Assembly: GCF_026340095.1 (NCBI RefSeq)
Contig: NZ_JAPEPO010000001.1
Coordinates: 434,001 to 498,000 of the forward strand
DNA length: 64,000 bases
Source: Streptomyces sp. NBC_01446
GTDB taxonomy: Bacteria; Actinomycetota; Actinomycetes; Streptomycetales; Streptomycetaceae
Reading direction: 5' to 3'
Both the position numbers and the translations under genes were made by a program. Positions 18,132 to 25,408 of the stretch are shown here, piece by piece (position 1 is the stretch's first letter; every line of letters starts with the position of its first letter). The notes under the pieces are model-generated. The model searched no databases. It saw nothing but the letters and a program-made list of their open reading frames with translations, and had not been told where the DNA came from.

Positions 18132-18647
18132 TCAGCTTGCTGCGCGGATGAAGCGGAGTGTGGCGGAGACCGTCGCCAGGCCGCGCATCATGCCCATCTG
18201 ATTCCACTTGAGGCCGAACTCGCCGCGGTCCACGGTGAACTCCGTCTCCAGCGTGACCGCCTCACCGTCCGCCGCGACCAGGCGCGCGGTGAGAGTCTGC
18301 GCGCGGCTGATGCCGCGCACGGTCAACTGACCGGACACCTCGACGGAGTCGGCGGTACGGACCTTCGCGCTGTGGACCGCGAAGGTGATCTCGGGGTGGT
18401 TGGCGGCGTCGAAGAAGTCCGCCGAGCGCAGATGCTCGTCACGCTTGTTGTTCTTGGTGTCGAGGGAGGCGGCGTCGAGGGTGATCGTGCCGATGGCGGA
18501 GCCGTCGGAACTCACCTCCCCGCGGCCGCCGACGACACCGAAGGTGCCTTTCACGGTGACCAGGTTCCACATCGTCTTGTGACGCAGGGCGACGGTGGAG
18601 GCTGCGGCGTCGAGCTGCCACACACCGGTTTCGACGGCGACGGTCAT
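18132..18647 (-). CDS. YceI family lipid/isoprenoid-binding protein
   Basis: About 171 residues, with the YceI lipocalin-like pattern. The start is GVWQLDAAASTVALRHKTMW, followed by alternating strands including SLDTKNNKRDEHLRSADFF, the most conserved family segment, and ending in an RGLATVSATLRF strand. Relatives bind isoprenoid chains; no signal peptide is present, so this one is cytoplasmic. The ATG at 18647 has GGAGAAG upstream. It diverges from a MarR-family gene with operator-like repeats between them, so it is probably the regulator's main target. Confidence 0.92.
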   Translation of the reverse strand: MTVAVETGVWQLDAAASTVALRHKTMWNLVTVKGTFGVVGGRGEVSSDGSAIGTITLDAASLDTKNNKRDEHLRSADFFDAANHPEITFAVHSAKVRTADSVEVSGQLTVRGISRAQTLTARLVAADGEAVTLETEFTVDRGEFGLKWNQMGMMRGLATVSATLRFIRAAS

Positions 18648-18694
18648 GATCTTCTCCAGTGAGCGGGGGCGGGGGTTCATTCGAGGATGAGTAA

Positions 18695-18765
18695 TTCAAA
18701 ATTGGATGACTGCACGCTAGCTCATCATCCAATTTTGAACAACGATCTCGTCCAAAATTGAACGA
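18695..18765. promoter_or_regulatory. MarR operator: inverted and repeated TTCAAAATTGGA elements
   Basis: TTCAAAATTGGATGA (18695-18709) and TCATCCAATTTTGAA (18725-18739) are perfect 15-bp inverted copies. A third related copy, TCCAAAATTGAACGA, lies at 18751-18765. They are AT-rich islands in a GC-rich genome and fill the space between YceI and the MarR gene. A TACACT -10-like box at 18770-18775 would place the transcript start close to the MarR ATG at 18783. Confidence 0.8.
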
Positions 18766-18782
18766 CAGGTACACTCGAATCC

Positions 18783-19286
18783 ATGGCCGACCCCGAGGCG
18801 CCCCGCAGTGACCTGCCCGAATGCCCGTCCGCGCAGGGTGGCGGACTGCTGCCCAAGGAGCTGCGCGCCTGGATGCTGATGCTGGCAGCCATGGGGTCGG
18901 TGGAGCAGGAACTGCGCACGGTTGTGAAGGAGCGGCTGGACGTCTCTCACGACGAGTTCCTGATCCTGTGCCTGCTCGCCGAACAGCCCAGGGCGGGCCT
19001 GCGCATGACGCGCATCGCGGAACTCCTCGGCCGCCCCAAGACCCGGCTCACCTACCAGATCGCCTGCCTCCAGCACGCCGGCCTCGTCACCCGCAGCTCG
19101 GTCTGTGGTGACAAACGTGGCATCGAGGTTGCCCTCACCGACAAGGCCCGCCGCCTTCTGGAGGAGGCCTCGGACACCCTCGCCGCGACGGTCACCCGGG
19201 CCCTCTCCCACGTCATGGGGCCGGACCAGCACGAGGCGATGTCCGGTCTCCTGCCCGACCTCGCCGAGCAGCCACAGGAACCGTAG
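18783..19286 (+). CDS. MarR-family transcriptional regulator
   Basis: About 167 residues. A helical dimerisation region (LRAWMLMLAAMGSVEQEL) precedes a winged helix-turn-helix (TRIAELLGRPKTRLTYQIAC) and a wing with CGDKRGIEVALTDKARRLL, then a C-terminal helix. This is the MarR layout. No ribosome binding site precedes the ATG and a -10-like box is only about 8 nt upstream, so the message is probably leaderless. The gene diverges from YceI across the inverted repeats at 18695-18765, which it likely binds to control both genes. Two Cys residues flank the recognition region and could sense oxidants (inference). Confidence 0.9.
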   Translation: MADPEAPRSDLPECPSAQGGGLLPKELRAWMLMLAAMGSVEQELRTVVKERLDVSHDEFLILCLLAEQPRAGLRMTRIAELLGRPKTRLTYQIACLQHAGLVTRSSVCGDKRGIEVALTDKARRLLEEASDTLAATVTRALSHVMGPDQHEAMSGLLPDLAEQPQEP

Positions 19287-19373
19287 GACCGCTGGGCCGG
19301 GCCGGCCAGTTCAGCAAGTGCAAAGCAAGTCATTCGACACTGTCCTCGCCAGCACAGCGAGGACATCAAGGTC

Positions 19374-19455
19374 TTGAAACCTCCCCCTGCTCAGGGGGAT
19401 TCCTAGCTCACGTGGCCTGATCCCCGGCGGGGATGCAGGTCTTACACGATCAGTA
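19374..19455 (-). ncRNA. Predicted omega-RNA 3' part / right end of the TnpB element
   Basis: Directly downstream of the TnpB stop the minus strand carries a hairpin with stem CCCCCT-gctc-AGGGGG (19383-19398 on the plus strand), followed by GAGGTTTCAAG. IS200/IS605 right ends that encode TnpB guide RNAs end this way, with the guide read from the flanking DNA just past this point. Boundaries are estimates; the RNA itself is inferred. Confidence 0.45.
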
Positions 19456-20613
19456 CTAGCCGGGACAGAGACCAGCCCGGACGAGCATCACACGGGCCGA
19501 GTTTTTGTCCCGAGGCCGGGACATCCCGCACGTGGTGCACGTATACGTTCGTTCTGAGAGAGGCAGCGCGTGCTTGGTTCTCGCTCCGCAGTCTGCGCAG
19601 TCCATCGTGGTGTGCGCCGGGTGCACCAGATGCACCCACCGGCCGTGCTTACGGCCCATCTCGACCAGGGCAGTCTTGGTCGCGCCGATCGCCGCGTCAG
19701 CGGCCTTCCTGGCCATGGTGGACTTCGCAAGGAACTTCGGCCGGAAGTCCTCCACGGCCAGGGCGTCATGGTCACGGACGACCTTCTTGGCCCACTTGCG
19801 GGCGGTGTCCTGACGCTGCCGGGCCACCTTCTTGTGCAGCTTCGCCGCCTGCCGCCTCGCCTCGCGGTAGCCCTTCGACCCGGCGCATCCACGCTTCGGC
19901 TTACGCCGGGACATCATCCGCTGATAGTGCACCAAGCGCTGGGCAGCACTCTTCCCGTGCTGCGGGTGAGGAAGGTCGTGGTCATCGCTGGTAGTGGTCG
20001 CAATCTCCTTCACACCCCAGTCGATCCCGATCACCCGGCCGGTTCCCGGCAGCGTCTCGGTCATGCCCCGGGCGACGAACGACGCGTACCAAGCTCCGGT
20101 GCTGTCGCGGTAGACGCGGACGCTGGAGGGCGGCTCGGGAAGGGCACGCGACCACACGACCGTCACAGCGATGCCGCCCGCCAGGTGCAGGCGGCCGTCC
20201 TTGAGCCGAAAACCCCGCCGGGTGTAGTTCAGCGACAGGTCGTCCTGGTGCTTCTTCTTGTACTGGGGCATCCCGGCCCGCTGCCGCACCGGCACAGCGG
20301 CCTTGATGTCCTTCAGCGCCTTCGCCCGCGACTTCGCGAAATCGCGTATCACCTGCTGCTGAGGAACACTGGAGCCTTCACACAGCCAGCCCATACAGGC
20401 ACGCGCCTCGGTCAGCATCTTGTCCAGCCGGGCCGGACCGCACTTCTCGTTCTCGGCGTGCGCCTTCTTCGAGCGGGCGCAGCACTCATTCCACAGCCAC
20501 CGGCACCGCGCCCATTCCGCTTCGAGGGCGCCAGTCGCAGTGGACGACACACGAAGGCGGAAGGTGTAGCGGGTATGCCCGACACCTGCCGTCTCCAGCG
20601 CCGCACTCGTCAT
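19456..20613 (-). CDS. tnpB: TnpB RNA-guided endonuclease (IS605 OrfB)
   Basis: About 385 residues from the ATG at 20613. The N-terminal helix-turn-helix region (WARCRWLWNECCARSKKAH) is followed by a Lys/Arg-rich part. The split RuvC core has all three acidic residues: Asp198 in GIDWGVKE, Glu288 in VEDFRPKF, and Asp369 in RPRDKNSARVML. The zinc finger has two Cys pairs (CADC and CTTC) between the last two motifs. All catalytic positions are present, so the nuclease may be active. No clear ribosome binding site was found. TnpB uses an RNA from the element's right end to cut the empty donor site. Confidence 0.92.
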   Translation of the reverse strand: MTSAALETAGVGHTRYTFRLRVSSTATGALEAEWARCRWLWNECCARSKKAHAENEKCGPARLDKMLTEARACMGWLCEGSSVPQQQVIRDFAKSRAKALKDIKAAVPVRQRAGMPQYKKKHQDDLSLNYTRRGFRLKDGRLHLAGGIAVTVVWSRALPEPPSSVRVYRDSTGAWYASFVARGMTETLPGTGRVIGIDWGVKEIATTTSDDHDLPHPQHGKSAAQRLVHYQRMMSRRKPKRGCAGSKGYREARRQAAKLHKKVARQRQDTARKWAKKVVRDHDALAVEDFRPKFLAKSTMARKAADAAIGATKTALVEMGRKHGRWVHLVHPAHTTMDCADCGARTKHALPLSERTYTCTTCGMSRPRDKNSARVMLVRAGLCPG

Positions 20614-20747
20614 GAACAACAACCTATCCGGGAGGACTGACAGTCGAGAGCTCTGACCCAACATGTGCTGCCTCACCACCACGGCGGGCGGACGCCGATC
20701 CGCCCCGCCGGCGAATCGGCTTCTCCTGCCCTGCTCCGCAGGAGTCC

Positions 20748-20790
20748 GATTCCTCCCCGGCCTGAAGGCCGGGGCATCCTCGGAGGAATC
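20748..20790. repeat. Nested hairpin at the upstream end of the TnpB element
   Basis: CCCCGGCCT-ga-AGGCCGGGG (20755-20774) forms a perfect 9-bp stem. Outside it, GATTCCTC (20748-20755) pairs with GAGGAATC (20783-20790). IS605 ends carry such imperfect palindromes for recognition by TnpA. Its shape also resembles a right end, so it could be the remnant end of a second element. Confidence 0.6.
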
Positions 20791-20828
20791 CGGTGAAGAT
20801 CCCTCCGCGATGCCCTCACGCGAGTGGG

Positions 20829-21077
20829 TACGCGAAGATGTTCGTGCGCACCGTCCACTCCGAGGTCACCGACCGGATGCCCGTCTTCAGCCAGCGCCAC
20901 CTACGCACCGGGCAGAACAAGTACGCCCAGCACTACAACGTGGGCGAAGACCACACTGCAGACACACAGCTGCGCCCACCGCGACCCGACCACCCCACCG
21001 CAGACCTCACCCACGGGAGCATCAAGCGCCACCCAGTCCTCAGCGGCCTCATCAACGAGTACGAGCGAGCGGCGTAG
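20829..21077 (+). pseudogene. Integrase-core transposase relic, C-terminal ~80 residues
   Basis: The plus strand reads YAKMFVRTVHSEVTDRMPVF, SQRHLRTGQNKYAQHYN, LRPPRPDHPTADLTH and HPVLSGLINEYERAA, then a stop. This is the C-terminus of IS481-like integrases of actinomycetes, including the last acidic catalytic region and the terminal GLINEY motif. Nothing upstream belongs to the protein; the TnpB element's end lies there instead. Confidence 0.65.
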
Positions 21078-21258
21078 AGACGCAGGTCAGCACAGCGCCC
21101 CAGTTCTGGAACCCCACAGGGTTCTGCCCCGCCAGGCGCCCTCATCCCCCTCACTCTGAGCGAGAGGGACATTGCGCGGCATCTCGAATTATCTCCCCGA
21201 ACCGACGCACGTCACACTCTGGCGCTTCCTCTCAGGCGGAGCACTCAGGCGAACCGGT

Positions 21259-21753
21259 TCACGCGGCCGGCACCGGGAACAGCATGCATGTACTCGTGGC
21301 GTGGGCGAGTACGCGGTCCGTCGCGTCGACCAACTGGGCCTGCGCGAGGGCGGTTTGGCGGCCGCTGCTCACGACCGTGCCGATGGCGCGGACCCTGCCG
21401 GTGTCCACGGTGATCCGCCGCAGGAACTTCACGGTCAGGTCGAGCGAGGTGTACGCGACTCCCTGGGGCAGCGTCGACTGGACGGCGCAGCCGGCCGCCG
21501 AGTCGAGCAGGGTCGCGTAGATCCCGCCGTGCACGCTGCCGATGGGGTTGTAGTGCTCCTCCCCGGGGACCAGCGAGAACACCACGCGTCCCTTCTCCAC
21601 CTCGTCGAGGCGGAAGTCCACGGTCGCGCTCACGGGCGCGGCGGGCAGGCGTCCTGCCTGTATCTCGCGCAGGAAGTCCAGGCCGGAGGACTGCCCCACG
21701 GCGGCTGCCGTGAGCGCGGGGTCCTCCCACTCATACGTACGCGTCCGTCCCAC
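21259..21753 (-). CDS. PaaI-family hotdog thioesterase
   Basis: About 164 residues. The hotdog fold with PaaI signature is clear: NPIGSVHGGIYATLLDSAAG (about residues 72-91), then a central strand and LTVKFLRRITVDTGRVRA. Members hydrolyse acyl-CoA esters, often phenylacetyl- or hydroxyphenyl-CoA. The GTG at 21753 is preceded by GGGAGGAG at good spacing; the longer frame to 21816 would overlap the operator. It diverges from an HxlR regulator and is probably controlled by it. Confidence 0.9.
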   Translation of the reverse strand: MGRTRTYEWEDPALTAAAVGQSSGLDFLREIQAGRLPAAPVSATVDFRLDEVEKGRVVFSLVPGEEHYNPIGSVHGGIYATLLDSAAGCAVQSTLPQGVAYTSLDLTVKFLRRITVDTGRVRAIGTVVSSGRQTALAQAQLVDATDRVLAHATSTCMLFPVPAA

Positions 21754-21781
21754 AGCCCCGCTCCTCCCGATCTGACTTTGC

Positions 21782-21792
21782 AACTTGAAGTT
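21782..21792. promoter_or_regulatory. Palindrome AACTTGAAGTT, candidate HxlR operator
   Basis: A perfect 11-bp palindrome (AACTT-G-AAGTT) lies between the divergent thioesterase and HxlR genes, 29 nt upstream of the thioesterase GTG. A looser related stretch (ATGAAGTC) follows at about 21819. Position and symmetry fit an operator for the adjacent HxlR dimer. Confidence 0.5.
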
Positions 21793-21845
21793 AGCCCTGG
21801 ACCATCTGGCTGTCAATCATGAAGTCAGGGTCCTAGGATGGGGGG

Positions 21846-22313
21846 ATGGAGTGGCTTGAGACGAGCACGGAGAACTGTCCGGTCCAGCTCACGCTCGACG
21901 TGGTCGGGGAGAAGTGGACGCTGCTGATCCTGCGCGATGCCTGCAACGGCGTCCGCCGCTTCGACGACTTCCGCCGCCATATCGGCCTGTCGGAGGCGCT
22001 CCTCAGCGACCGCCTGCGGAAGCTGACCGCGGCCGGCATCCTGAGGGCCGTGCCGTACCAGGAACCCGGCAGCCGCTCCCGCAACGAGTACCGGGTGACC
22101 CGCAAGGGCTGGGACCTGTGGCCGGTCCTGGTGGCATTGAAGCAGTGGGGCGAGGCACACACGGGTGAGGGGCAGGGGCCGGTCATCGACCTGCGGCACG
22201 GGGAGTGCGGAGCCCCGGTGCGCGTGGCGGTCGAGTGCGAGCAGGGCCACACCGCCCTGTCCCCCGCCGACGTCACCGCACGGCCCGGCCCGGCGGCCCT
22301 CCCCCGCGCCTGA
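21846..22313 (+). CDS. HxlR-family transcriptional regulator
   Basis: About 155 residues. It starts with the family phrase CPVQLTLDVVGEKWTLLILR and continues with a winged helix-turn-helix (FDDFRRHIGLSEALLSDRLR, then RNEYRVTRKGWDLWPVL). A C-terminal extension (IDLRHGECGAPVRVAVECEQ) has two Cys and may bind metal or sense redox state. HxlR proteins often respond to aldehydes or oxidants. It diverges from the PaaI thioesterase. Confidence 0.9.
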   Translation: MEWLETSTENCPVQLTLDVVGEKWTLLILRDACNGVRRFDDFRRHIGLSEALLSDRLRKLTAAGILRAVPYQEPGSRSRNEYRVTRKGWDLWPVLVALKQWGEAHTGEGQGPVIDLRHGECGAPVRVAVECEQGHTALSPADVTARPGPAALPRA

Positions 22314-22347
22314 CCCCACCAGCGGACTCCCCCCGCCCGACGACGTA

Positions 22348-23010
22348 CTACTGGTCGTCACCCGACACGTCCGGGGTGCGCACGCCCACGATGCGCAGCG
22401 CGATGTCGCCGTACTGGTAAGCGAGTTGATCGACGGTGAACTCCCCGCCCTCACGGAACCAACTGGCCACTCCGATGCCCATGTCGAGGATCGAGTACGA
22501 GGCGATCCTGGCCGACTGCACCCCGAACGCGCGCTCGGCCATGCCTCGTTCGATCAGTTCGCGGAAGCGGCGCTCGTAGTCGCTGCGGCGGGCGAGCACC
22601 CGGTCCTGGTCGGGCTCTTCGAGGCTGCCGATCTCGCGGTTGCCGACGAACGCCTCCAGGCGGTGGCGGGCGTGGTAGCGGATGTGTGCCTCCACGGAGC
22701 GGCGCAGTTGCTCCCGTACATCGTCGGTGCCCGCGACGGCCGCCGTGTTGTCGGCGATGAGCTGCTCCATCGTGCCGATCATGATCTCGGCCAGCAGTTC
22801 GTGTTTGGACGCCACGTGCTTGTAGAGGCTCGGGCCGCGGATGCCGACGGCGGCGCCGATGTCGGTCATGGTCGTGGACCGGTAGCCCTGGGCGGCGAAG
22901 AGTCTCAGCGCGGCCTCGCGGATCCCGGACCGGCGGTCGGCCGCGGGTGCGCCCTCCGGGCGCGGCGGCCGGTGCGGACGCTCGTACGTCTCGCGTGGCG
23001 ATGCGCTCAC
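22348..23010 (-). CDS. TetR/AcrR-family regulator
   Basis: About 220 residues. The N-terminal helix-turn-helix covers residues ~28-72 (IREAALRLFAAQGYRSTTMT, then GIRGPSLYKHVASKHELLAE). A helical ligand domain follows, ending in DQLAYQYGDIALRIVG. It diverges from the ACAD-kinase-SDR operon that starts at 23149. Inverted 16-bp elements lie between them and are the likely operators. The type resembles TetR regulators of fatty acid or alicyclic acid breakdown. Confidence 0.9.
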   Translation of the reverse strand: MSASPRETYERPHRPPRPEGAPAADRRSGIREAALRLFAAQGYRSTTMTDIGAAVGIRGPSLYKHVASKHELLAEIMIGTMEQLIADNTAAVAGTDDVREQLRRSVEAHIRYHARHRLEAFVGNREIGSLEEPDQDRVLARRSDYERRFRELIERGMAERAFGVQSARIASYSILDMGIGVASWFREGGEFTVDQLAYQYGDIALRIVGVRTPDVSGDDQ

Positions 23011-23025
23011 TTGACCCCCATGAAG

Positions 23026-23129
23026 CTATTGATGGTTAGCCGCCCGTGGTGCTCCTGCTGAGCAGTCACTATAGCTCGCTCTCTTGACACCACGCCTGGT
23101 TCGGCCATCTGATGGCTAATGGTCAGTAG
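23026..23129. promoter_or_regulatory. Inverted GGCTAAnnnTCAnTAG elements between TetR and the ACAD operon
   Basis: CTATTGATGGTTAGCC (23026-23041) read in reverse complement is GGCTAACCATCAATAG. It matches GGCTAATGGTCAGTAG (23114-23129) at 12 of 16 positions. One copy sits by each gene start. A TTGACA box at 23084-23089 lies between them, facing the ACAD gene. This motif differs from the TGAA-N5-TTCA sites of the large island. Confidence 0.6.
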
Positions 23130-23148
23130 CCAAGATCAGGGGTGAGAT

Positions 23149-24354
23149 GTGTCCATCAGCTTCGAGATCGACGAGCGGGTCGCCGCGATCGCACGGCGCA
23201 CCACGGAGTTCGTCCGCGACGTGGTGATACCCGAGGAACAGACATGCGGCGGCGGTGACGTGCACGCCGGGCCCGAACCGCTGCGGCGGCGGCTTCAGGA
23301 GGCCGCAAGGGCGGCGGGGGTGTTCGCCCCGCACGTCGGCGAGGAGTTCGGCGGGCTCGGGCTCGATCTGCGCGATCAGGCCGTCGTGTTCGAGGCGGCG
23401 GGCCGGTCGCTGCTGGGTCCGCTCGCGTTGAACTGCGCAGCGCCCGACGAAGGCAACATGCATCTGCTCGAGGTGGTGGCCACCCAGGAGCAGAAGGAGC
23501 GGTACCTGCGTCCGCTCGCCGCGGGCGAGGTGCGTTCCTGCTTCGCCATGACCGAGCCGGCGCCCGGGGCCGGATCCGATCCGCGCGCACTGGCCACCAC
23601 GGCGACGCGTACGGACGGCGGCTGGCGGATCGACGGCCGCAAGTGGTTCATCAGCGGCGCCGACGGGGCGGCGGTCGCCATCTGCATGGCCCGCACCAGC
23701 GGTGCTCCGGGCGACGCGGGCGGAGCGACGATGTTCCTCGTCGACGCCGACACCCCGGGGCTGAAGATCGTCCGGAACATCGACACACTGGACCACGGCC
23801 TTTTCGGCGGGCACAGCGAGGTCGTCTTCGAGGGCTGCGAAGTGCCCGACAGTGCCGTGCTCGGCGCGGTGGACGAAGGCTTCCGGTACGCACAGGTGCG
23901 GCTCGGCCCCGCGCGCATGACGCACTGCATGCGCTGGCTCGGGGTGGCACGCCGGGCGCAGGACATCGCCCTGGAGCGGGCGGCGGAGCGCTCGGCCTTC
24001 GGCGGCCGCCTGGCCGAACTGGGCATGGTGCAGCAGTTGTTGGCCGACTCCGAGATCGACATCGAGACCAGCCGCGCCGTGCTGTGGCGGGCCTGCTGGG
24101 AGCTGGACCAGGGCCGCTCGGCCGCCCAGCACACCTCCATCGCCAAGACCTACGTGTCCGAGGCGGTCAACCGCGTCGTCGACCGCGCCGTGCAGGTGTG
24201 CGGCGCACTCGGCATCTCGGGGGACACCCCGCTGTCCCGGCTGTACCGGGAGGTGCGTCCCTTCCGTATCTACGACGGCCCGTCCGAGACCCATCGCTGG
24301 GCGATCGCCAAGCGGGCGGTGCGAGCCGCGGCCGAGCAGCGGGACGCGCGATGA
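23149..24354 (+). CDS. Acyl-CoA dehydrogenase (ACAD10/11-like)
   Basis: About 401 residues. The FAD-binding core is clear: CFAMTEPAPGAGSDPRALAT (about residues 128-147), then WFISGADGA and the C-terminal motif FRIYDGPSETHRWAIAKR. The DGPSE-x-H ending is typical of the ACAD10/11 branch, which differs from classical short-chain FadE. It overlaps the next gene, an APH-like kinase, by 4 nt. In human ACAD10/11 and in the Pseudomonas Lva pathway, such a kinase and ACAD act together: the kinase phosphorylates a 4-hydroxyacyl-CoA and the ACAD removes the phosphate. I infer the same partnership here. Confidence 0.9.
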   Translation: MSISFEIDERVAAIARRTTEFVRDVVIPEEQTCGGGDVHAGPEPLRRRLQEAARAAGVFAPHVGEEFGGLGLDLRDQAVVFEAAGRSLLGPLALNCAAPDEGNMHLLEVVATQEQKERYLRPLAAGEVRSCFAMTEPAPGAGSDPRALATTATRTDGGWRIDGRKWFISGADGAAVAICMARTSGAPGDAGGATMFLVDADTPGLKIVRNIDTLDHGLFGGHSEVVFEGCEVPDSAVLGAVDEGFRYAQVRLGPARMTHCMRWLGVARRAQDIALERAAERSAFGGRLAELGMVQQLLADSEIDIETSRAVLWRACWELDQGRSAAQHTSIAKTYVSEAVNRVVDRAVQVCGALGISGDTPLSRLYREVRPFRIYDGPSETHRWAIAKRAVRAAAEQRDAR

Positions 24355-25379
24355 GCCCGGCGCGCGCCGCGGTGGTCGGCGTCGACGTGCCCGCCCTGCA
24401 GCGCCACTTCGAGCGTCATGTGCCCGAGTGTGCGGGCGAGTTGAGCCTGAGCCTGCTGCACGGTGGGCGCTCCAACCTCACGTACGAGGTGACGGACGGG
24501 ACGCACCGCTGGGTGCTGCGCCGGCCGCCGCTGGGCGTGCTGACGCCGACCGCGCACGACATGGACCGCGAGTACCGGGTCGTCGCGGCGCTCGGCGGGA
24601 CCGGGGTACCGGTCGCCCGCGCGGTGCTGTCGTGCACGGACGCCGAGGTCATCGGCGCGCCGTTCTGCGTCGTCGACTTCGTCGAGGGCGCCGTGCTGCG
24701 CGACGGCGAAGAAGCCGCCGCACTGCCCGCCGCCGACGCCCGCCGCGCGGGGGACGCGCTCGTCGACGCCCTGGTGGAGCTGCATTCGGTGGACGCCGCC
24801 GAGGCCGGGCTCGGCGACTTCGGCCGGCCCGAGGGGTATCTGGAGCGCCAGCTGCGACGGTGGCGCGGGCAGTGGGCCAAGGTCGCCACGCGCGAACTGC
24901 CCGGCCTCGGCGCGCTGCACGACCGGCTCGCCGCCTCCCTTCCGGCGAGCAGCGGAGCGGCCGTCGTACACGGCGACTACCGCCTGGACAACACGATCCT
25001 GGCGCCCGGCGACTTCGGGCGGATCGCGGCGGTCGTCGACTGGGAGATGGCCACGCTCGGCGACCCGCTCGCCGACCTCGGGATGCTCCTCATGTACTGG
25101 GATCCGGTCTGCGAACCCGTCCTCGGTACGAGCCATGTCCCGAGCGCCAACCCCGGCTTCCCCACCGGCCGCGAACTGGCAGAGCGGTACGCCGCGCGGT
25201 CGGGCCGGGACGTCGCCTCCATTGCCTGGTACCAGGCGCTCGGGTGCTTCAAGCTCGCGGTGATCGCGGAGGGCATCCACGCCCGCTATCTCGCGGGACA
25301 GACCGTCGGCACGGGGTTCGAGCGCGTCGGCTCGGCGGTGCCGGCGCTGCTGCGCTCGGGTGCGGAGCTGCTGTCGTGA
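24351..25379 (+). CDS. APH-like acyl-CoA kinase (phosphotransferase family, ACAD10/11-associated)
   Basis: About 342 residues, with the aminoglycoside-phosphotransferase fold. The glycine-loop region is LLHGGRSNLTYEV, the catalytic loop is HGDYRLDN (His207, Asp209, Asn214), and the metal-binding motif is VVDWEMATLGDP (Asp230). All kinase residues are present. The branch is that found fused to ACADs in ACAD10/11 or separate in bacteria (LvaA-like), rather than drug-resistance enzymes. The ATG overlaps the ACAD stop by 4 nt. Predicted substrate is a 4-hydroxyacyl-CoA (inference from the pairing). Confidence 0.85.
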   Translation: MSPARAAVVGVDVPALQRHFERHVPECAGELSLSLLHGGRSNLTYEVTDGTHRWVLRRPPLGVLTPTAHDMDREYRVVAALGGTGVPVARAVLSCTDAEVIGAPFCVVDFVEGAVLRDGEEAAALPAADARRAGDALVDALVELHSVDAAEAGLGDFGRPEGYLERQLRRWRGQWAKVATRELPGLGALHDRLAASLPASSGAAVVHGDYRLDNTILAPGDFGRIAAVVDWEMATLGDPLADLGMLLMYWDPVCEPVLGTSHVPSANPGFPTGRELAERYAARSGRDVASIAWYQALGCFKLAVIAEGIHARYLAGQTVGTGFERVGSAVPALLRSGAELLS

Positions 25380-25408
25380 CCGCCGTCGAACGCAACCAAG
25401 GAGTTCAT

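Larger units (their letters stand above)
19374..20790 (-). mobile_element. IS605-type element carrying only tnpB
   Basis: The tnpB gene is flanked by the right-end hairpin (19383-19398) and by a nested hairpin at 20748-20790. No TnpA (HUH transposase) gene is present, so movement would need TnpA in trans. An integrase relic begins within about 40 nt of the left end. Exact ends and the target-adjacent motif cannot be set without an empty-site comparison. Confidence 0.6.

Noticed and set aside
24351..25379. Aminoglycoside resistance by the APH-like kinases
   Set aside because: Both kinases are in operons with ACADs and belong to the ACAD-associated branch; context argues for acyl-CoA substrates.
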